Shown in pieces: positions 1 to 10,010 of a stretch of 64,000 bases of DNA. Positions within the stretch are counted from its first letter, which is position 1; each line of letters starts with the position of its first letter. The notes beneath the pieces were generated by a model, which was not told the DNA's origin, ran no database searches, and was given only the letters and a program-made list of their open reading frames with translations. The position numbers were made by a program, and so were the translations under genes. Location of the stretch: the NCBI GenBank assembly GCA_965200145.1, contig CBDATG010000002.1, positions 930,001 through 994,000 of the forward strand. Reading direction: 5' to 3'. Source of the DNA: CBDATG01 sp965200145 (GTDB lineage Bacteria > Chloroflexota > Dehalococcoidia > Lucifugimonadales > Lucifugimonadaceae).

Positions 1-639
1 CCGGCCGTAAAAGACCACCTCTCACACGACTTGGCAACCAACGTCAAGTGGCTCGAAGCGGTCAGAATGCAATGCGGCGACGCGGTCGACATAATGCACG
101 ACGCGGCCGGCGCCCGCTACGACCTTCACGATGCCGTTGTCGTCGGCGAAGCGTTACATCAACTCAACTATCGGTGGTTCGAAGAGCCAATACCAGATCG
201 CGACTTCAACCAGCTACGCCAACTATGCTCACAGCTTGAGGTGCCAGTCATGGCAAACGAAACCTTGATGCACGAACCAGAAATCTGCAAGGTGTGGCTA
301 GAGCAAGGCACATCCGACATTCTCCGCGCAAACGCACGGAACGGAACCACTGCCGTCTTGGACCTCGCAGCTCACGCCGCCGGACACAACGCACACATCG
401 AGCTCAACGGACCAGGCGGACTTTTCGGCTTGGTACACGCTCATCTAGCCTGCGCCATCCAAAACACAACATACTACGAATACTTCCCCGGCGGCACCCG
501 CGACGAAATCGGCAAGGAGGTCGGATTGACAAACCCTCCCATTCCGACCAATGGCCACGTAACACCTCCCAACGGACCGGGCTGGGGTGCAGAATGGGAC
601 ATAGACTATTTCGAGTCAAAACGCGTCGCGACGATGTAG
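1..639 (+). CDS. Enolase-superfamily (mandelate racemase/muconate lactonizing-like) enzyme, 5'-truncated by window edge
   Basis: The reading frame is open from base 1 to the TAG at 637-639, so only the C-terminal barrel is present. Visible metal-ligand positions of the superfamily are the Asp of MHDAAGARY, the Glu of WFEEPIPD and the Glu of ANETLMH. The chain ends with the usual capping-domain return (GGLFGLVHAHLACAIQNT, then YYEYFPGG). The upstream lysine motif and N-terminal capping domain lie outside the window. Family members abstract a proton alpha to a carboxylate, usually on sugar acids. The substrate cannot be told from this fragment. It is one of three enolase-superfamily genes in the window. 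Confidence 0.85.
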   Translation, partial: PAVKDHLSHDLATNVKWLEAVRMQCGDAVDIMHDAAGARYDLHDAVVVGEALHQLNYRWFEEPIPDRDFNQLRQLCSQLEVPVMANETLMHEPEICKVWLEQGTSDILRANARNGTTAVLDLAAHAAGHNAHIELNGPGGLFGLVHAHLACAIQNTTYYEYFPGGTRDEIGKEVGLTNPPIPTNGHVTPPNGPGWGAEWDIDYFESKRVATM

Positions 640-768
640 ACAAACACGCCAACACCAACGCCCGCCATACTTGCACCATCCGCGCTCGGTTATCCTATCT
701 GCAAGTATTCCCGCAACCACGGGAGTCAACCGCAAACATACGCTCGATCACATCCCAGGCACTATCCA

Positions 769-1983
769 ATGCGAAATCCGACTCTCACAAGTCCGCGAAT
801 CGTCCGACGATCGGCAGGAAGGTTCGCCCTGTTGCTAATCGCCGCTTTCGTCACAACCGCATCCTTACTCGCCGCCGACACGCACGCCGATTCACACCTC
901 GTCTATTTCCAAATTTGGCGCATCGAAGCCGCAAACCAAGTCGTTGACGCTCGACCTGGACAGCGAATCCAACTACGCTTGAACGTCTTCGACAAAGACG
1001 GCAACTCGTTGAACGCTGAGATTGACAAGACTATCCAAGAGGAAGCACTGTTCCGATGGATCGGAGAAGGCGAATTCTCAGAGATGCGAGGTATACACCA
1101 AGCACGAAAGAGCGGACGACCCGATGACAGAGTCGTCGACTACATCGTGTCGCGAAACCCAGGCATCTACTCAGTAGTCGCTGGACTAGTCATGCCTGAC
1201 CTATGCGCACCAGAACGCACAGCCGGCTGCACAGGAAGGTCAACGGCGTCGTTCACCATCAGAGCCGCGCGCTCATCAGTCGCGACCGCTACATCTACTG
1301 AACCCATGGACCCGCCGAACCCGATCCCGTCCCAGATCACTGACCCCGATGGAACCCTGTATTCGGTAGCGATTCCAACAAAGGGTGGCGAAGCCCGCTC
1401 TGCCAACGCATCCATAGAGGTCCCGCCTGCCGCCATCAATAACAACACATTCGTCGGCATCAGGATCAGTCAGCAGAATCCAGCCATCAACGCCGCGGAT
1501 GGACCACGACGCTTCACCGTCGGCGGAGACTGGTATCAGGTCGACATCGTCAACAGCAAGGGACAACACTCTCTCGACTACAGATTAGGAGCACCGGCCA
1601 CTGTATGCCTGCCAATGCCCGTTAGATTCCGCCCATACCTCTCAGACATAATGCTCGTCGAAGGCATCGGGTACAGCCGCATACTCACATCGAATCCAAG
1701 ATTCGACCAAGACCATGGGTGGCGCACTTGCGGGACGACAAGCAGCCTGCCTGGTACATTCGCGGTAGCAGTACGCGGCGACAGAAGCGAACTGCTACCG
1801 CCATCGCCTACACCGATGCCAACAGAAGCGCCAGTGATTGTCATCTCAGTAGGTGCCCCCGCTCCGACCGCACACTCCGCTACCCTGTGGGCAATTCTCG
1901 GTGCAGCGATAATGACAATCGCCGCCGCGATGCTGACGATTCCCAAACTGAGACGCGCATCGAGCAGGGACGGAAAACGCTAA
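769..1983 (+). CDS. Exported, C-terminally membrane-anchored protein of unknown function
   Basis: A 404-residue protein with an N-terminal signal sequence (basic start, hydrophobic stretch at about residues 20-36, then LAADTHAD). A proline-rich spacer (PPSPTPMPTEAP) near residue 345 precedes one C-terminal transmembrane helix at about 370-392 and a basic tail (KLRRASSRDGKR). That layout fits an extracytoplasmic domain tethered to the membrane. The region around residues 40-165 is beta-rich and looks Ig-like (PGQRIQLRLNVFDKDG), but I recognise no family. Four cysteines in the middle could form disulfides. It converges with the sulfatase gene, with about 25 bases between them. Confidence 0.7.
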   Translation: MRNPTLTSPRIVRRSAGRFALLLIAAFVTTASLLAADTHADSHLVYFQIWRIEAANQVVDARPGQRIQLRLNVFDKDGNSLNAEIDKTIQEEALFRWIGEGEFSEMRGIHQARKSGRPDDRVVDYIVSRNPGIYSVVAGLVMPDLCAPERTAGCTGRSTASFTIRAARSSVATATSTEPMDPPNPIPSQITDPDGTLYSVAIPTKGGEARSANASIEVPPAAINNNTFVGIRISQQNPAINAADGPRRFTVGGDWYQVDIVNSKGQHSLDYRLGAPATVCLPMPVRFRPYLSDIMLVEGIGYSRILTSNPRFDQDHGWRTCGTTSSLPGTFAVAVRGDRSELLPPSPTPMPTEAPVIVISVGAPAPTAHSATLWAILGAAIMTIAAAMLTIPKLRRASSRDGKR

Positions 1984-2008
1984 TCCGCTCCGATATTCCC
2001 TGCGTGAC

Positions 2009-3544
2009 TCACTCCCGCGAAACGTAATCCATCTCCGGGCGAAGATCCCAGCGTAGCGTGTCTGGCGGGTCCGTGTTGCGCGCCCACTGCACCATCAAAT
2101 CCTGTTCTCGCTTCAATACGCGCATCCGGCCCGCTATACGATCCGGATCCCAATGCTCCAATACACGCCGCATCAGTGCCTCGCGAACTGACCTGCATCG
2201 CGGGTCGTTGGCGCGGTCATCTAGCTCATCTGGATCATCCGCCAAGTTGAAAAGCTGCGGATCGTCGTAACCGTGGTAGTAGACCAGCTTCCAATTTCCA
2301 ACGCGTACCATGCGATTCTGCACCCCGCCTGGCTTCGCATGCACATCAGCACCACCCAAGTTCGGTGAATCCGCACTTCCAGACGACGAATCGTTCATGC
2401 AGTACTCGCTGAAAACCGCATCCTTCCACGGCGCATTCTCGGGATCGCCAATAAGCGGCAAGACACTCATGCCATGTCCCTGCGGCAACGATGGAGCACC
2501 TGCCGCATCAAGCATCGTCGCGGCCAAGTCGAACTGCTCTATCGGAGTATCAATCACCGTCCCACCAGGAATCCTACCTGGCCAACTCACGATAGCAGGC
2601 ACGCGAACCGAGTTCTCATAAAACGACTGTTTCCACCAAAGACCATGCTCCCCAACCTGCTCCCCATGGTCAGACGTATAGATGATCATCGCGTTATCCA
2701 TGAAGCCATTCGATCCCAACGAATCCAGTACATCACCTATCAACTGGTCCGTCCTATCGACCAGAGCCCAGTACGCCGTACGCGCTCGAATCGCGTCTGC
2801 ATCGGGTACCTCCTCAATCCCAGTCCGCTCCCGCCACCAGCGTATGTAAGGATGACAAGCATCCATATCCTCAACCGGTATCGGTGGCAAGCCGACCTTG
2901 CCATCGTACCGATCGTAATCATCCGGTCGCGCCACAAACGGTTGGTGCGGCAACATAAGACCAATCGACAAGCACAGCGGACTGTCATCGATCCCTGAAC
3001 GCCGCGCTATCCCCTTGTTGTTGATGAAATCTACCGCCGACTGCACAACATACTCATCATGCACCTCGTACGCAGATTGCCCACGGCCTGAGAGTTCCAA
3101 ACTAACTCGCGCCGGACCAGCCGTGCCGTGTAGCATCCCATGATCAACTCCGTGCGGACTGCCAGGATGATTCGGACCGTGATCACCGACGTATCGACGA
3201 GAGAAACCGTGCAACTGGTCAGCCCCGTTGAAATGCATCCTCCCCACCTGAACCGGATCATAACCCACCGCGCCCAATGCATGGGCATACGTCGGAACCG
3301 CCGAACTCAGTATCTGGTCGTTGGTCCAGACCTCAGTCTCGTACGGATAACGTCCCGTAACTAGCGCAGTCCGAGATGGCACGCAGATCGGGGAAGCGCA
3401 GTACGCCGCCGTGAAACGAGCACCTGATGCCGCTAAACGGTCCAAGTTCGGCGTGCTTACTACGTCATCGCCAGCGCAACCCATAACAACCGGACTGTGC
3501 TGGTCAGATTGGATATAAACGATGTTGGGAGCGTCTTCCTTCAT
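2009..3544 (-). CDS. Type I sulfatase (alkaline phosphatase superfamily), cytoplasmic
   Basis: A 511-residue sulfatase. The formylglycine signature C-x-P-S-R is at residues 54-58 (CVPSR), so Cys54 is the residue expected to be oxidised to formylglycine. Metal-binding elements include the N-terminal SDQH at 13-16 and YTSDHGEQVGEHGLWWKQ in the second half. No signal peptide is visible, which points to hydrolysis of an imported sulfate ester in the cytoplasm. It is 21 bases after the last ABC-transporter gene on the same strand and is probably the final gene of that operon. Choline- or aryl-sulfatase-like relatives are the closest match I can name; the substrate is unknown. Confidence 0.9.
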   Translation of the reverse strand: MKEDAPNIVYIQSDQHSPVVMGCAGDDVVSTPNLDRLAASGARFTAAYCASPICVPSRTALVTGRYPYETEVWTNDQILSSAVPTYAHALGAVGYDPVQVGRMHFNGADQLHGFSRRYVGDHGPNHPGSPHGVDHGMLHGTAGPARVSLELSGRGQSAYEVHDEYVVQSAVDFINNKGIARRSGIDDSPLCLSIGLMLPHQPFVARPDDYDRYDGKVGLPPIPVEDMDACHPYIRWWRERTGIEEVPDADAIRARTAYWALVDRTDQLIGDVLDSLGSNGFMDNAMIIYTSDHGEQVGEHGLWWKQSFYENSVRVPAIVSWPGRIPGGTVIDTPIEQFDLAATMLDAAGAPSLPQGHGMSVLPLIGDPENAPWKDAVFSEYCMNDSSSGSADSPNLGGADVHAKPGGVQNRMVRVGNWKLVYYHGYDDPQLFNLADDPDELDDRANDPRCRSVREALMRRVLEHWDPDRIAGRMRVLKREQDLMVQWARNTDPPDTLRWDLRPEMDYVSRE

Positions 3545-3565
3545 GTTGTCCTAACCATCACTCCT

Positions 3566-4582
3566 TCATGGATTGGTCGTCGTCGCACTAACCGCTGAGC
3601 CTTCAACCGCGTGATCGTCAAACAAATAGCAGGCCACGGCGACATCCGGCGCTACCTGGTACCGACGAGGATGTGCCGCATGGCAACGTTCCATAACCTC
3701 AGGACAACGGTCGGCGAACTTACAACCCAGAGTCTCACCCGCCTCGTCGATCGACATCAGGTTCACCGCACCCGATTCCCAGTTCGTATCCTCTCCCATC
3801 TGCGGTATCGATTCAACCAGCAACCGTGTGTACGGGTGTCGCGGCGACTTGATCACCTGCTCAACGTTCCCCTGCTCGACAACCGAACCCTTGTACATGA
3901 CTAGGATGTCATTGCAGATCTGATACGCCGTAGTGAGATCATGCGTAACGTAAACGATCGAGATGCCCAAGTCGCGATTCAGCGTCCGAATAGACTCCAA
4001 AATCGTCGCTCGCAAAGACGCATCTACCATCGATACCGGCTCGTCCGCCAAGATGATCCGCGGCTTCAGCAACAGCGCGCGGGCGACCATCATCCGTTGT
4101 CGCTGGCCGCCGCTCAGCTGATGCGGATACCTCCCTAGCATCTCCTCCGGTCGCAGTCCAACCGTCTCCAAAGCCTCATTGATCAGACGAGTACGATCCT
4201 GACGTGTGTCCGCCAAACGGAACTTATCGATCGCAACATGCAACAGATGATCAGCCTTGTAGAACGGGTTGTAAACCTCAAACGGATCCTGGAATATCGG
4301 CTGAACCTCACGACGGAATTGACGACGCTGAGATCCAGACATCTGCGAAACATCCTGCCCATCGTAGATGACATTCCCATCCGTAGGACGTATCACACCG
4401 AGTAGCAACCTCGCAAGCGTCGTCTTACCTGACCCGCTCTCTCCCGCGACCGCAGTGATGCTCGCAACATCAGCGTCTATCGCAAACGAGACATCCTCAA
4501 CCGCCACCGTCCGACTGGCGCGTTTGAACAACCCGCCGCCGAAGACCTTGGTCACAGATTTCAATTCCAACAGATTCGACAT
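3566..4582 (-). CDS. Peptide/nickel-type ABC transporter ATP-binding protein (DppF/OppF-like)
   Basis: A 338-residue ATPase with Walker A GESGSGKTT near residue 47, signature LSGGQ near 156, and Walker B IILADEP near 176 followed by a switch His in YVTHDL. The C-terminal Opp/Dpp extension with cysteines (GCKFADRCPEVMERC) is present; in this family it can bind a metal cluster. It is the second ATPase of the importer, three bases downstream of the first ATPase gene, and is followed by the sulfatase. It energises uptake through the two permeases encoded upstream. Confidence 0.93.
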   Translation of the reverse strand: MSNLLELKSVTKVFGGGLFKRASRTVAVEDVSFAIDADVASITAVAGESGSGKTTLARLLLGVIRPTDGNVIYDGQDVSQMSGSQRRQFRREVQPIFQDPFEVYNPFYKADHLLHVAIDKFRLADTRQDRTRLINEALETVGLRPEEMLGRYPHQLSGGQRQRMMVARALLLKPRIILADEPVSMVDASLRATILESIRTLNRDLGISIVYVTHDLTTAYQICNDILVMYKGSVVEQGNVEQVIKSPRHPYTRLLVESIPQMGEDTNWESGAVNLMSIDEAGETLGCKFADRCPEVMERCHAAHPRRYQVAPDVAVACYLFDDHAVEGSAVSATTTNP

Positions 4583-4585
4583 GGC

Positions 4586-5668
4586 TCAGCTCGACATAGC
4601 TACCGAATCGTCATAAAGATGACACGAAACAAATCGGTTGTCGCCCACCGATGCGAATACCGGATCAATGCGGCTACAAGGATCCTCAGCTGATGGGCAT
4701 CGCGGCGCAAACGCACAACCCGCAGGAAGATCAACCAGAGGCGGCGGGATACCAGGTATGCCCTCCAGACGCTCTCGCTTCTCCGCCAAGTCCGGAACAC
4801 TGTTGATTAGTAGCCTCGTGTATGGATGCTTTGGATCATCAATAATCTGCGACACCGAACCGATATCCACCAACTTCCCGGCATACATAACACCAATCCT
4901 ATCCGCAAACTGCGCCACGAGACCCATATCGTGGCCGATCAGGATCACCGCTGCTCCCGTCTCTCGCTGAACAACGCTCAGCGTAGCCATCACCTGACGC
5001 TGCACAACGACGTCCAGAGCAGATGTCGGCTCGTCCGCTACTATAACCTTCGGATTCATGCTCGTAGCCGTCGCTATCGCAACACGTTGCTTCATACCAC
5101 CGCTCAACTCATGCGGATACATCCTAGCAACCGATTCGCGCAAGCCAACGCGTGCAAGCAGCATGCGAACATGCTCCGTTAGGTTACTTCGCGAATCCTT
5201 GATCCCGTGATCGACCAGACCATCGATTATCTGCGCCTGAATCGTCATCACGGGATTGAGCGCGTTCATCGCCGACTGAGTGACCAGCGCAATGTCCGCC
5301 AACCGTGCGAGGCGCATCTCTTCTTCTTCCAGCTGCACCAGATCAACGCCGTTAATGAGAGCCTCGCCTCCATCAATGTAACCCGGCGGCTTCGTCAGAC
5401 GCATCAACGCCATGCCCAGAGTCGTCTTCCCGCAACCCGACTCTCCAACTAACGCCAATCGCTCACCCTGCTCCAACTTGAAACTTACACCATCGACGGC
5501 CTTAACGATGCCAGCCTCAGAATCGTAGTACACCCGCAGTTCGCGCACATCCATCGCCGGAATCCCTGTCACGCTAGCGCGCGATCCTTGTAGGTCCGCA
5601 ACCCGCGTCGGAGTGCCGCTAGGACGGGTTGGTGTCACTTCCGCTGGACTCTCGATCGATCGCGCCAC
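4586..5668 (-). CDS. Peptide/nickel-type ABC transporter ATP-binding protein (DppD/OppD-like)
   Basis: A 360-residue ATPase with Walker A GESGCGKTT, signature LSGGMKQR, Walker B VIVADEPTSALD and switch His in LIGHDMG. The C-terminal oligopeptide-transporter extension is present (GCAFAPRCPSAEDPC). The first 40 residues or so form a poorly conserved extension before the ATPase core (MDVRELRVYYDSEAG), so a later start is possible. It is tightly packed between the DppC-like permease gene (three bases away) and the second ATPase gene, consistent with one transcript. Confidence 0.93.
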   Translation of the reverse strand: MARSIESPAEVTPTRPSGTPTRVADLQGSRASVTGIPAMDVRELRVYYDSEAGIVKAVDGVSFKLEQGERLALVGESGCGKTTLGMALMRLTKPPGYIDGGEALINGVDLVQLEEEEMRLARLADIALVTQSAMNALNPVMTIQAQIIDGLVDHGIKDSRSNLTEHVRMLLARVGLRESVARMYPHELSGGMKQRVAIATATSMNPKVIVADEPTSALDVVVQRQVMATLSVVQRETGAAVILIGHDMGLVAQFADRIGVMYAGKLVDIGSVSQIIDDPKHPYTRLLINSVPDLAEKRERLEGIPGIPPPLVDLPAGCAFAPRCPSAEDPCSRIDPVFASVGDNRFVSCHLYDDSVAMSS

Positions 5669-5671
5669 GGC

Positions 5672-6673
5672 CTAGACTCGCCTCCTCAGCCGCGGATTCG
5701 CCCACTCGTCCATGCCACGCGAAACCATGAAAAGACCAAGGAACAGCACGACGATGACAAAGATCGGCGGTGCCCACCACCACCACCAGCCATTCACCAG
5801 AGAACCGTACCAGATGTTGTGATAGATCATCATCCCAAGAGTATTCGAATCGAAGTCGCCGAGCCCCAACACCTCCAAGCCCACCGAAGCCAGGATCGCA
5901 GACGAAACCGCCAACACGAAGTTCGCAACGATAAACGGCATCAAGTTCGGCATCATCTCGCGAACTATCACCTCCGGTCCAGACATCCCAGAAAGACGCG
6001 CCAACTCAACATACGAACGCTGCTTCAATACCAGAACCTGCGAGCGAATCACCCGTGTTGGACCAAGCCAAGCCAGCAGCGCAATGATCAACGACAACTG
6101 CAAGATCGTCATCGCCTGACCACCCGTCAACTGTCGCCAAGCTATCGTGATCACGATCAAGATTAGCAATCCCGGTATCGTCTGAAGGGTGTCAACCAAG
6201 AACCGGATGGTCGCATCGACGACTCCCCCGTAGTAACCCGCAACGAACGCAAGCACAGTGCCAACCGACGTCCCGATGATCGCCGCGATAAATCCAATCA
6301 TCAACGTCTGCGGTATACCCAGCGCAAACGATGCCAAAATGTCCTTACCCAACCTGTCTATACCCAACAAGTGCAAGTGCTGCTCATCATCATAGGCAAA
6401 GCACAGCTCCCTCGGATTCTCCGATGTGTAACAGGGATGAGGGTTGCTGATCGAAGGACGATGATTCGGAGGAACGAACGAGTCAACATCCGCATCCTCT
6501 GGATCCGTCAAAAACGTGCCAATAGCCCAGAATGCAACTAGCACCAGCATCAGCACAATCCCGACGATGATCGAAGGATTGCGCTTGGCGTAACGCCAGA
6601 GTGCACCCACTCGAGCCGCCGCACGCGAATCGGATCCACCGCGACCGGCCACTGTTGTCTCCGCTGTCGTCAA
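5672..6673 (-). CDS. ABC transporter permease (DppC/OppC-like)
   Basis: A 333-residue inner-membrane permease. A cytosolic N-terminus leads to a first transmembrane helix (SIIVGIVLMLVLVAFW) and a long external loop typical of DppC (PHPCYTSENPRELC, then HLLGIDRLGKD). The transport domain carries the EAA loop ELARLSGMSGPEVIVREMMP, which contacts the ATPases. The unusually Trp-rich NGWWWWWAPP stretch precedes the last helix. It pairs with the DppB-like permease 12 bases upstream. Confidence 0.92.
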   Translation of the reverse strand: MTTAETTVAGRGGSDSRAAARVGALWRYAKRNPSIIVGIVLMLVLVAFWAIGTFLTDPEDADVDSFVPPNHRPSISNPHPCYTSENPRELCFAYDDEQHLHLLGIDRLGKDILASFALGIPQTLMIGFIAAIIGTSVGTVLAFVAGYYGGVVDATIRFLVDTLQTIPGLLILIVITIAWRQLTGGQAMTILQLSLIIALLAWLGPTRVIRSQVLVLKQRSYVELARLSGMSGPEVIVREMMPNLMPFIVANFVLAVSSAILASVGLEVLGLGDFDSNTLGMMIYHNIWYGSLVNGWWWWWAPPIFVIVVLFLGLFMVSRGMDEWANPRLRRRV

Positions 6674-6685
6674 CGTGAAACTAAC

Positions 6686-7699
6686 CTACGCTTGGCTGTA
6701 ACTGATCCTAGGATCCAAGAACGGATAGATGAGGTCTATGATCAACATTGCTATCGCGATCGCCAACACGACCACAAATACCAAACCCTGGATCACCGCG
6801 AAGTCCGAACCTGCAATCGCCTCGTAAAGCGTGAACCCAATCCCTGGGTACGAAAAGACTCGCTCCACCAGAACAGCACCCGAAACAACGTGCGGCAACG
6901 TCAGTGCCAACGCGGTCGTCTGCGGCAGAATGGCATTACGCAAAGCGTATCTGAAGAAGATGCGCGAACGCTTCAAACCCTTCGCCTCAGACTGCAACAT
7001 GTAGTCCTCACCCTGCATCGTGATCATCATTGAGCGCATCCCCAATGCCCAGAAACCCATTGACGCGAGGATGATGGATAGCGCAGGTAGTAAGGCATGA
7101 CGCACAACCTCTAGCAGGAACCCGATGTCCGACCAGTCAGGCAAAGAAGTAGGTTCAAACGCTCCCAACAATGGCAACAGCTTCCACTGGAACGCGAATA
7201 GCCAAATCAACAACATCCCAAGCAAAAAGTAAGGCACCGCCGCAAGTAGGAAAAAGGGCGGAAACAGAATCTCGAATGCCGTGCGCGGACCATACTGCCA
7301 AGCCAACAACGCTCCTCCGAGCGTTCCCAACGCAAACGTGATGAGAGTAGACGTCAGCAGCAACCCAATAGACCAAGGCATCGCAGCAGCGATGATCTCG
7401 CCAACACTCTGTGGGAACTGCGCTATGGACGTTCCCAGGTCAAACTGTGCAAGCTGTCCCAGATATGAAAGATATTGAATGATGATCGGACGATCTAGAC
7501 CCAGCTTCTCGTTATACGTCGCCACCAACGCGGCATAGTCCTCTTGCCGAGTCGTGACGCCCTCTGCCGCCAATGTCTCAAGCCGAGTCGCTATCGGGTC
7601 CTGACCCGAAAGACGCGGCAGAAAGAAGTTGACCGAAGTCGCGACCAACACGACCGCGATGAACATCCCAACGCGTCGGGCAAGGTAGTCAATCGTCAT
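6686..7699 (-). CDS. ABC transporter permease (DppB/OppB-like)
   Basis: A 337-residue permease beginning MTIDYLARRVGMFIAVVLVATSVNFFLPRL, the standard first helix of DppB. The EAA loop is EAKGLKRSRIFFRYALRNAI and the conserved ending reads YPFLDPRISY. It is the first permease gene after the substrate-binding protein. A 240-base gap holding a long inverted repeat separates the two, so its expression may be set lower than that of the binding protein. Confidence 0.93.
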   Translation of the reverse strand: MTIDYLARRVGMFIAVVLVATSVNFFLPRLSGQDPIATRLETLAAEGVTTRQEDYAALVATYNEKLGLDRPIIIQYLSYLGQLAQFDLGTSIAQFPQSVGEIIAAAMPWSIGLLLTSTLITFALGTLGGALLAWQYGPRTAFEILFPPFFLLAAVPYFLLGMLLIWLFAFQWKLLPLLGAFEPTSLPDWSDIGFLLEVVRHALLPALSIILASMGFWALGMRSMMITMQGEDYMLQSEAKGLKRSRIFFRYALRNAILPQTTALALTLPHVVSGAVLVERVFSYPGIGFTLYEAIAGSDFAVIQGLVFVVVLAIAIAMLIIDLIYPFLDPRISYSQA

Positions 7700-7851
7700 T
7701 TCGTGTCAGTCAGAGAGCGGTCTGGCGGCGTTCGCGGCGGAACCTAGCCTACAGCGGCAATCGACCGCGATCGTCGCGCACGCGCGTCACCGTGCAACCA
7801 TATGCCACACAGCCATCGCGCACCCATCAGCGCGATCAAGTCGAATACGCC

Positions 7852-7922
7852 GCGGATGCCGCCACTGCCAAGCGAAACGGGCATGTTCTCACACAACCCG
7901 TGCACGCAATGGCGGCATCCGC
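7852..7922 (-). terminator. Long stem-loop between binding-protein and permease genes
   Basis: A perfect 12-base inverted repeat (GCGGATGCCGCC at 7852-7863 and its complement at 7911-7922) encloses a 47-base loop, which itself holds a short inner stem (ACGGG/CCCGT). There is no U-run. It starts 17 bases after the binding-protein stop. Such structures between binding-protein and permease genes commonly cause partial termination or protect the upstream mRNA; this function is inferred. Confidence 0.5.
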
Positions 7923-7939
7923 AAGGTTTGCGAGTGTGG

Positions 7940-9889
7940 TTACTGCGCAGCTTTCAAGTTGCCCAAGATGTACGGGAAACCAGTGTGCGGGTGGATCCCG
8001 TTCATGTAAGGCTCATAACCTGGAGCATCAGCCGGCCAGTTCGTCCAGTACGTCTCGTTGCGAGCCACACGGTTGAAGAACTCAAAAAGCGGAACGTCCG
8101 GCATGTCCGTCAGCCAGATACGAAGTGCCTCCTCCGTTAGGTCAAGCACCTTCTGCGTGTCTGGCTCACGAGCCATTGACTCAACGATCGAGTCGAACTC
8201 GGCGTTTGAGTAAGACCACCTGTTACCGCCGTTATCAGTGGTGTAAGCCAACAACGTACGGTAAACGTCACCCGATTGCGACCCGTTGTGTCCAACCAAC
8301 GAGCACTCGAAGTCACCGCCCTTCGTGTTGCGAGCCCAAACATCCGGCGGTTGCGACCAACTCGAATCGATGCCATGACGCTGCAATGTCGACGCTAGTG
8401 CAGGACCAAGGTCCGTGAAGTGACCTGAACCAATGATGTTGCACTTGATCGTGTCGCCGTTCGCATCGGCCCAGAGGTCGTCAGCGTTCTTCGTGTAGCC
8501 AGCCGCCATGAGCAACGCATCCGCACCGTCCCTGTCGTACTCGCCAAGTCCGAACTCCTGCGCCAGAGACTCCATCGCCGCGTTCACATGGGCTAGTCCC
8601 GCATACTGCGGCCACGGCCACTTGTTGATACGACCCTTATTCAGGTACGCAGACGCGTTAACGCGGTCCCTGTCAATGTACTTGCTGATGGCTGTTCGGA
8701 CATCAGCGTTGTCCAAGTGTGGCTGCAAACCGTTGATGTGCAACGAAATCGGCCACCAAGAAACCATGCCCCACTCGCCGTCCGCGTCGCGTCCGGTGTA
8801 CGTCGTCGCATTCGGGTTCTCGCGCAGAATCGTCTCGACGGTGTCAACTCGCAAGTCGTGAGTCTCGTCAATCTGGTTGTTGATTAATGCCTGTGCAAGG
8901 CCAGTGTCGTCAACGATGTTGTAAAGCACGTAACGCTCAACTTCTGGCAATGGCGCGAATCCCGTGACACAGCCCCAATACTGCTCGCAGGTGCGAACAC
9001 GGTCCAGTACCCGTCTGAACTGGTCGGAGTAGGAAAGCCGCCAGGCGCCAGTCGTTACCGGACCAGCACCGTCGTTGTATGCGTCGTAGGTCGTCCAGTC
9101 CTGTCCGCTCCAAATATGCTCCGGAACTATGTAAGTGCCAGAGTCACCCTTGTAGATGACGACCTCGGCATGGAACCTTGGCGAAGGGAAGTTGAAGTTC
9201 AGCGTCACCGTAAGCGGATCAACAACCTCAGCGTCTTTCACGAACGTCCTGAACACGCCACCACCGCGCACTTCACCATCAGACTGCGCCAACGCGTTGA
9301 ACGTGTAGGCAACGTCCTCGGCATCGAACGCCTGGCCATCACTCCAGAAAACACCATCGCGCAGCTTGTAGGTCAACGTAGTCGCATCATCGTTGTACTC
9401 GAAACTCGTCGCAAGCCACGGGTAGGAATTCCCGTTGAGGCTGTCAGAGTAGTAGAGAGGCTCGTGGAAGAACGCAACTCCTTTCTGGTGCGTCCCACCG
9501 ATGGCGTAAGGACTCCACATGCGGAAGTTAACGCCTTGGCCGAAGCGCGTGCCGGTTACCATCGTCCGACTCCGAGGGATCGACGAGACTACCTCCACCT
9601 CACGCTCCACCTCTACCGTCTGAAGCACCACGGACTCACGAGTCACTTCAACAGGAACCTCTACCTGTACCTCACGCTCTACCTCGACCTGGACAGTTTG
9701 CACAACGACCGCCTCGCGAGTTACCTCAACAGGAACCTCAACCGTGACAACCCGCTCGACTACTCGCTCCTCACCCGGAACGACGACCGTAACCGTCTCC
9801 GTAGAGCCGCATGCCACCAACCCGGCCGCGAGTAACGCGCCCGTGATGAGACCGAGCAACCCGGCCAAGCCCAACTTGTTTCGTTTCAT
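7940..9889 (-). CDS. Extracytoplasmic solute-binding lipoprotein, family 5 (peptide/oligosaccharide type)
   Basis: A 649-residue binding protein. The signal peptide ends in a lipobox (LVACG, acylated Cys at residue 27). Residues 29 to about 100 form a low-complexity linker of repeated V/E/T/R motifs (EVPVEVTREAVVVQTVQVEV), probably a spacer from the membrane. The rest is a family-5 SBP (SYPWLATSFEYNDDATTLTY, then LRDGVFWSDGQAFDAEDVAYT). The start is supported by a strong Shine-Dalgarno (GGAGGT, 8 bases before ATG). It heads the importer/sulfatase operon, so a sulfated or sulfate-associated organic substrate is plausible but unproven. Confidence 0.93.
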   Translation of the reverse strand: MKRNKLGLAGLLGLITGALLAAGLVACGSTETVTVVVPGEERVVERVVTVEVPVEVTREAVVVQTVQVEVEREVQVEVPVEVTRESVVLQTVEVEREVEVVSSIPRSRTMVTGTRFGQGVNFRMWSPYAIGGTHQKGVAFFHEPLYYSDSLNGNSYPWLATSFEYNDDATTLTYKLRDGVFWSDGQAFDAEDVAYTFNALAQSDGEVRGGGVFRTFVKDAEVVDPLTVTLNFNFPSPRFHAEVVIYKGDSGTYIVPEHIWSGQDWTTYDAYNDGAGPVTTGAWRLSYSDQFRRVLDRVRTCEQYWGCVTGFAPLPEVERYVLYNIVDDTGLAQALINNQIDETHDLRVDTVETILRENPNATTYTGRDADGEWGMVSWWPISLHINGLQPHLDNADVRTAISKYIDRDRVNASAYLNKGRINKWPWPQYAGLAHVNAAMESLAQEFGLGEYDRDGADALLMAAGYTKNADDLWADANGDTIKCNIIGSGHFTDLGPALASTLQRHGIDSSWSQPPDVWARNTKGGDFECSLVGHNGSQSGDVYRTLLAYTTDNGGNRWSYSNAEFDSIVESMAREPDTQKVLDLTEEALRIWLTDMPDVPLFEFFNRVARNETYWTNWPADAPGYEPYMNGIHPHTGFPYILGNLKAAQ

Positions 9890-10010
9890 CTATCTTGACC
9901 TCCATGATGCATGCCAGGACAATGCGTCAATCTCTGTGAAAGTCGCCCGGGACATCGCAACTGATCAACTCTGAAAACGCGCTTCGCAAAACGCGACGCG
10001 CAACTTATGC

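Noticed and set aside
9116..9835. Long plus-strand ORF with repetitive Leu/Tyr/Arg-rich product
   Set aside because: It is the antisense shadow of the VEV-rich linker and domain of the solute-binding protein; the minus-strand gene has a clear family, lipobox and Shine-Dalgarno.
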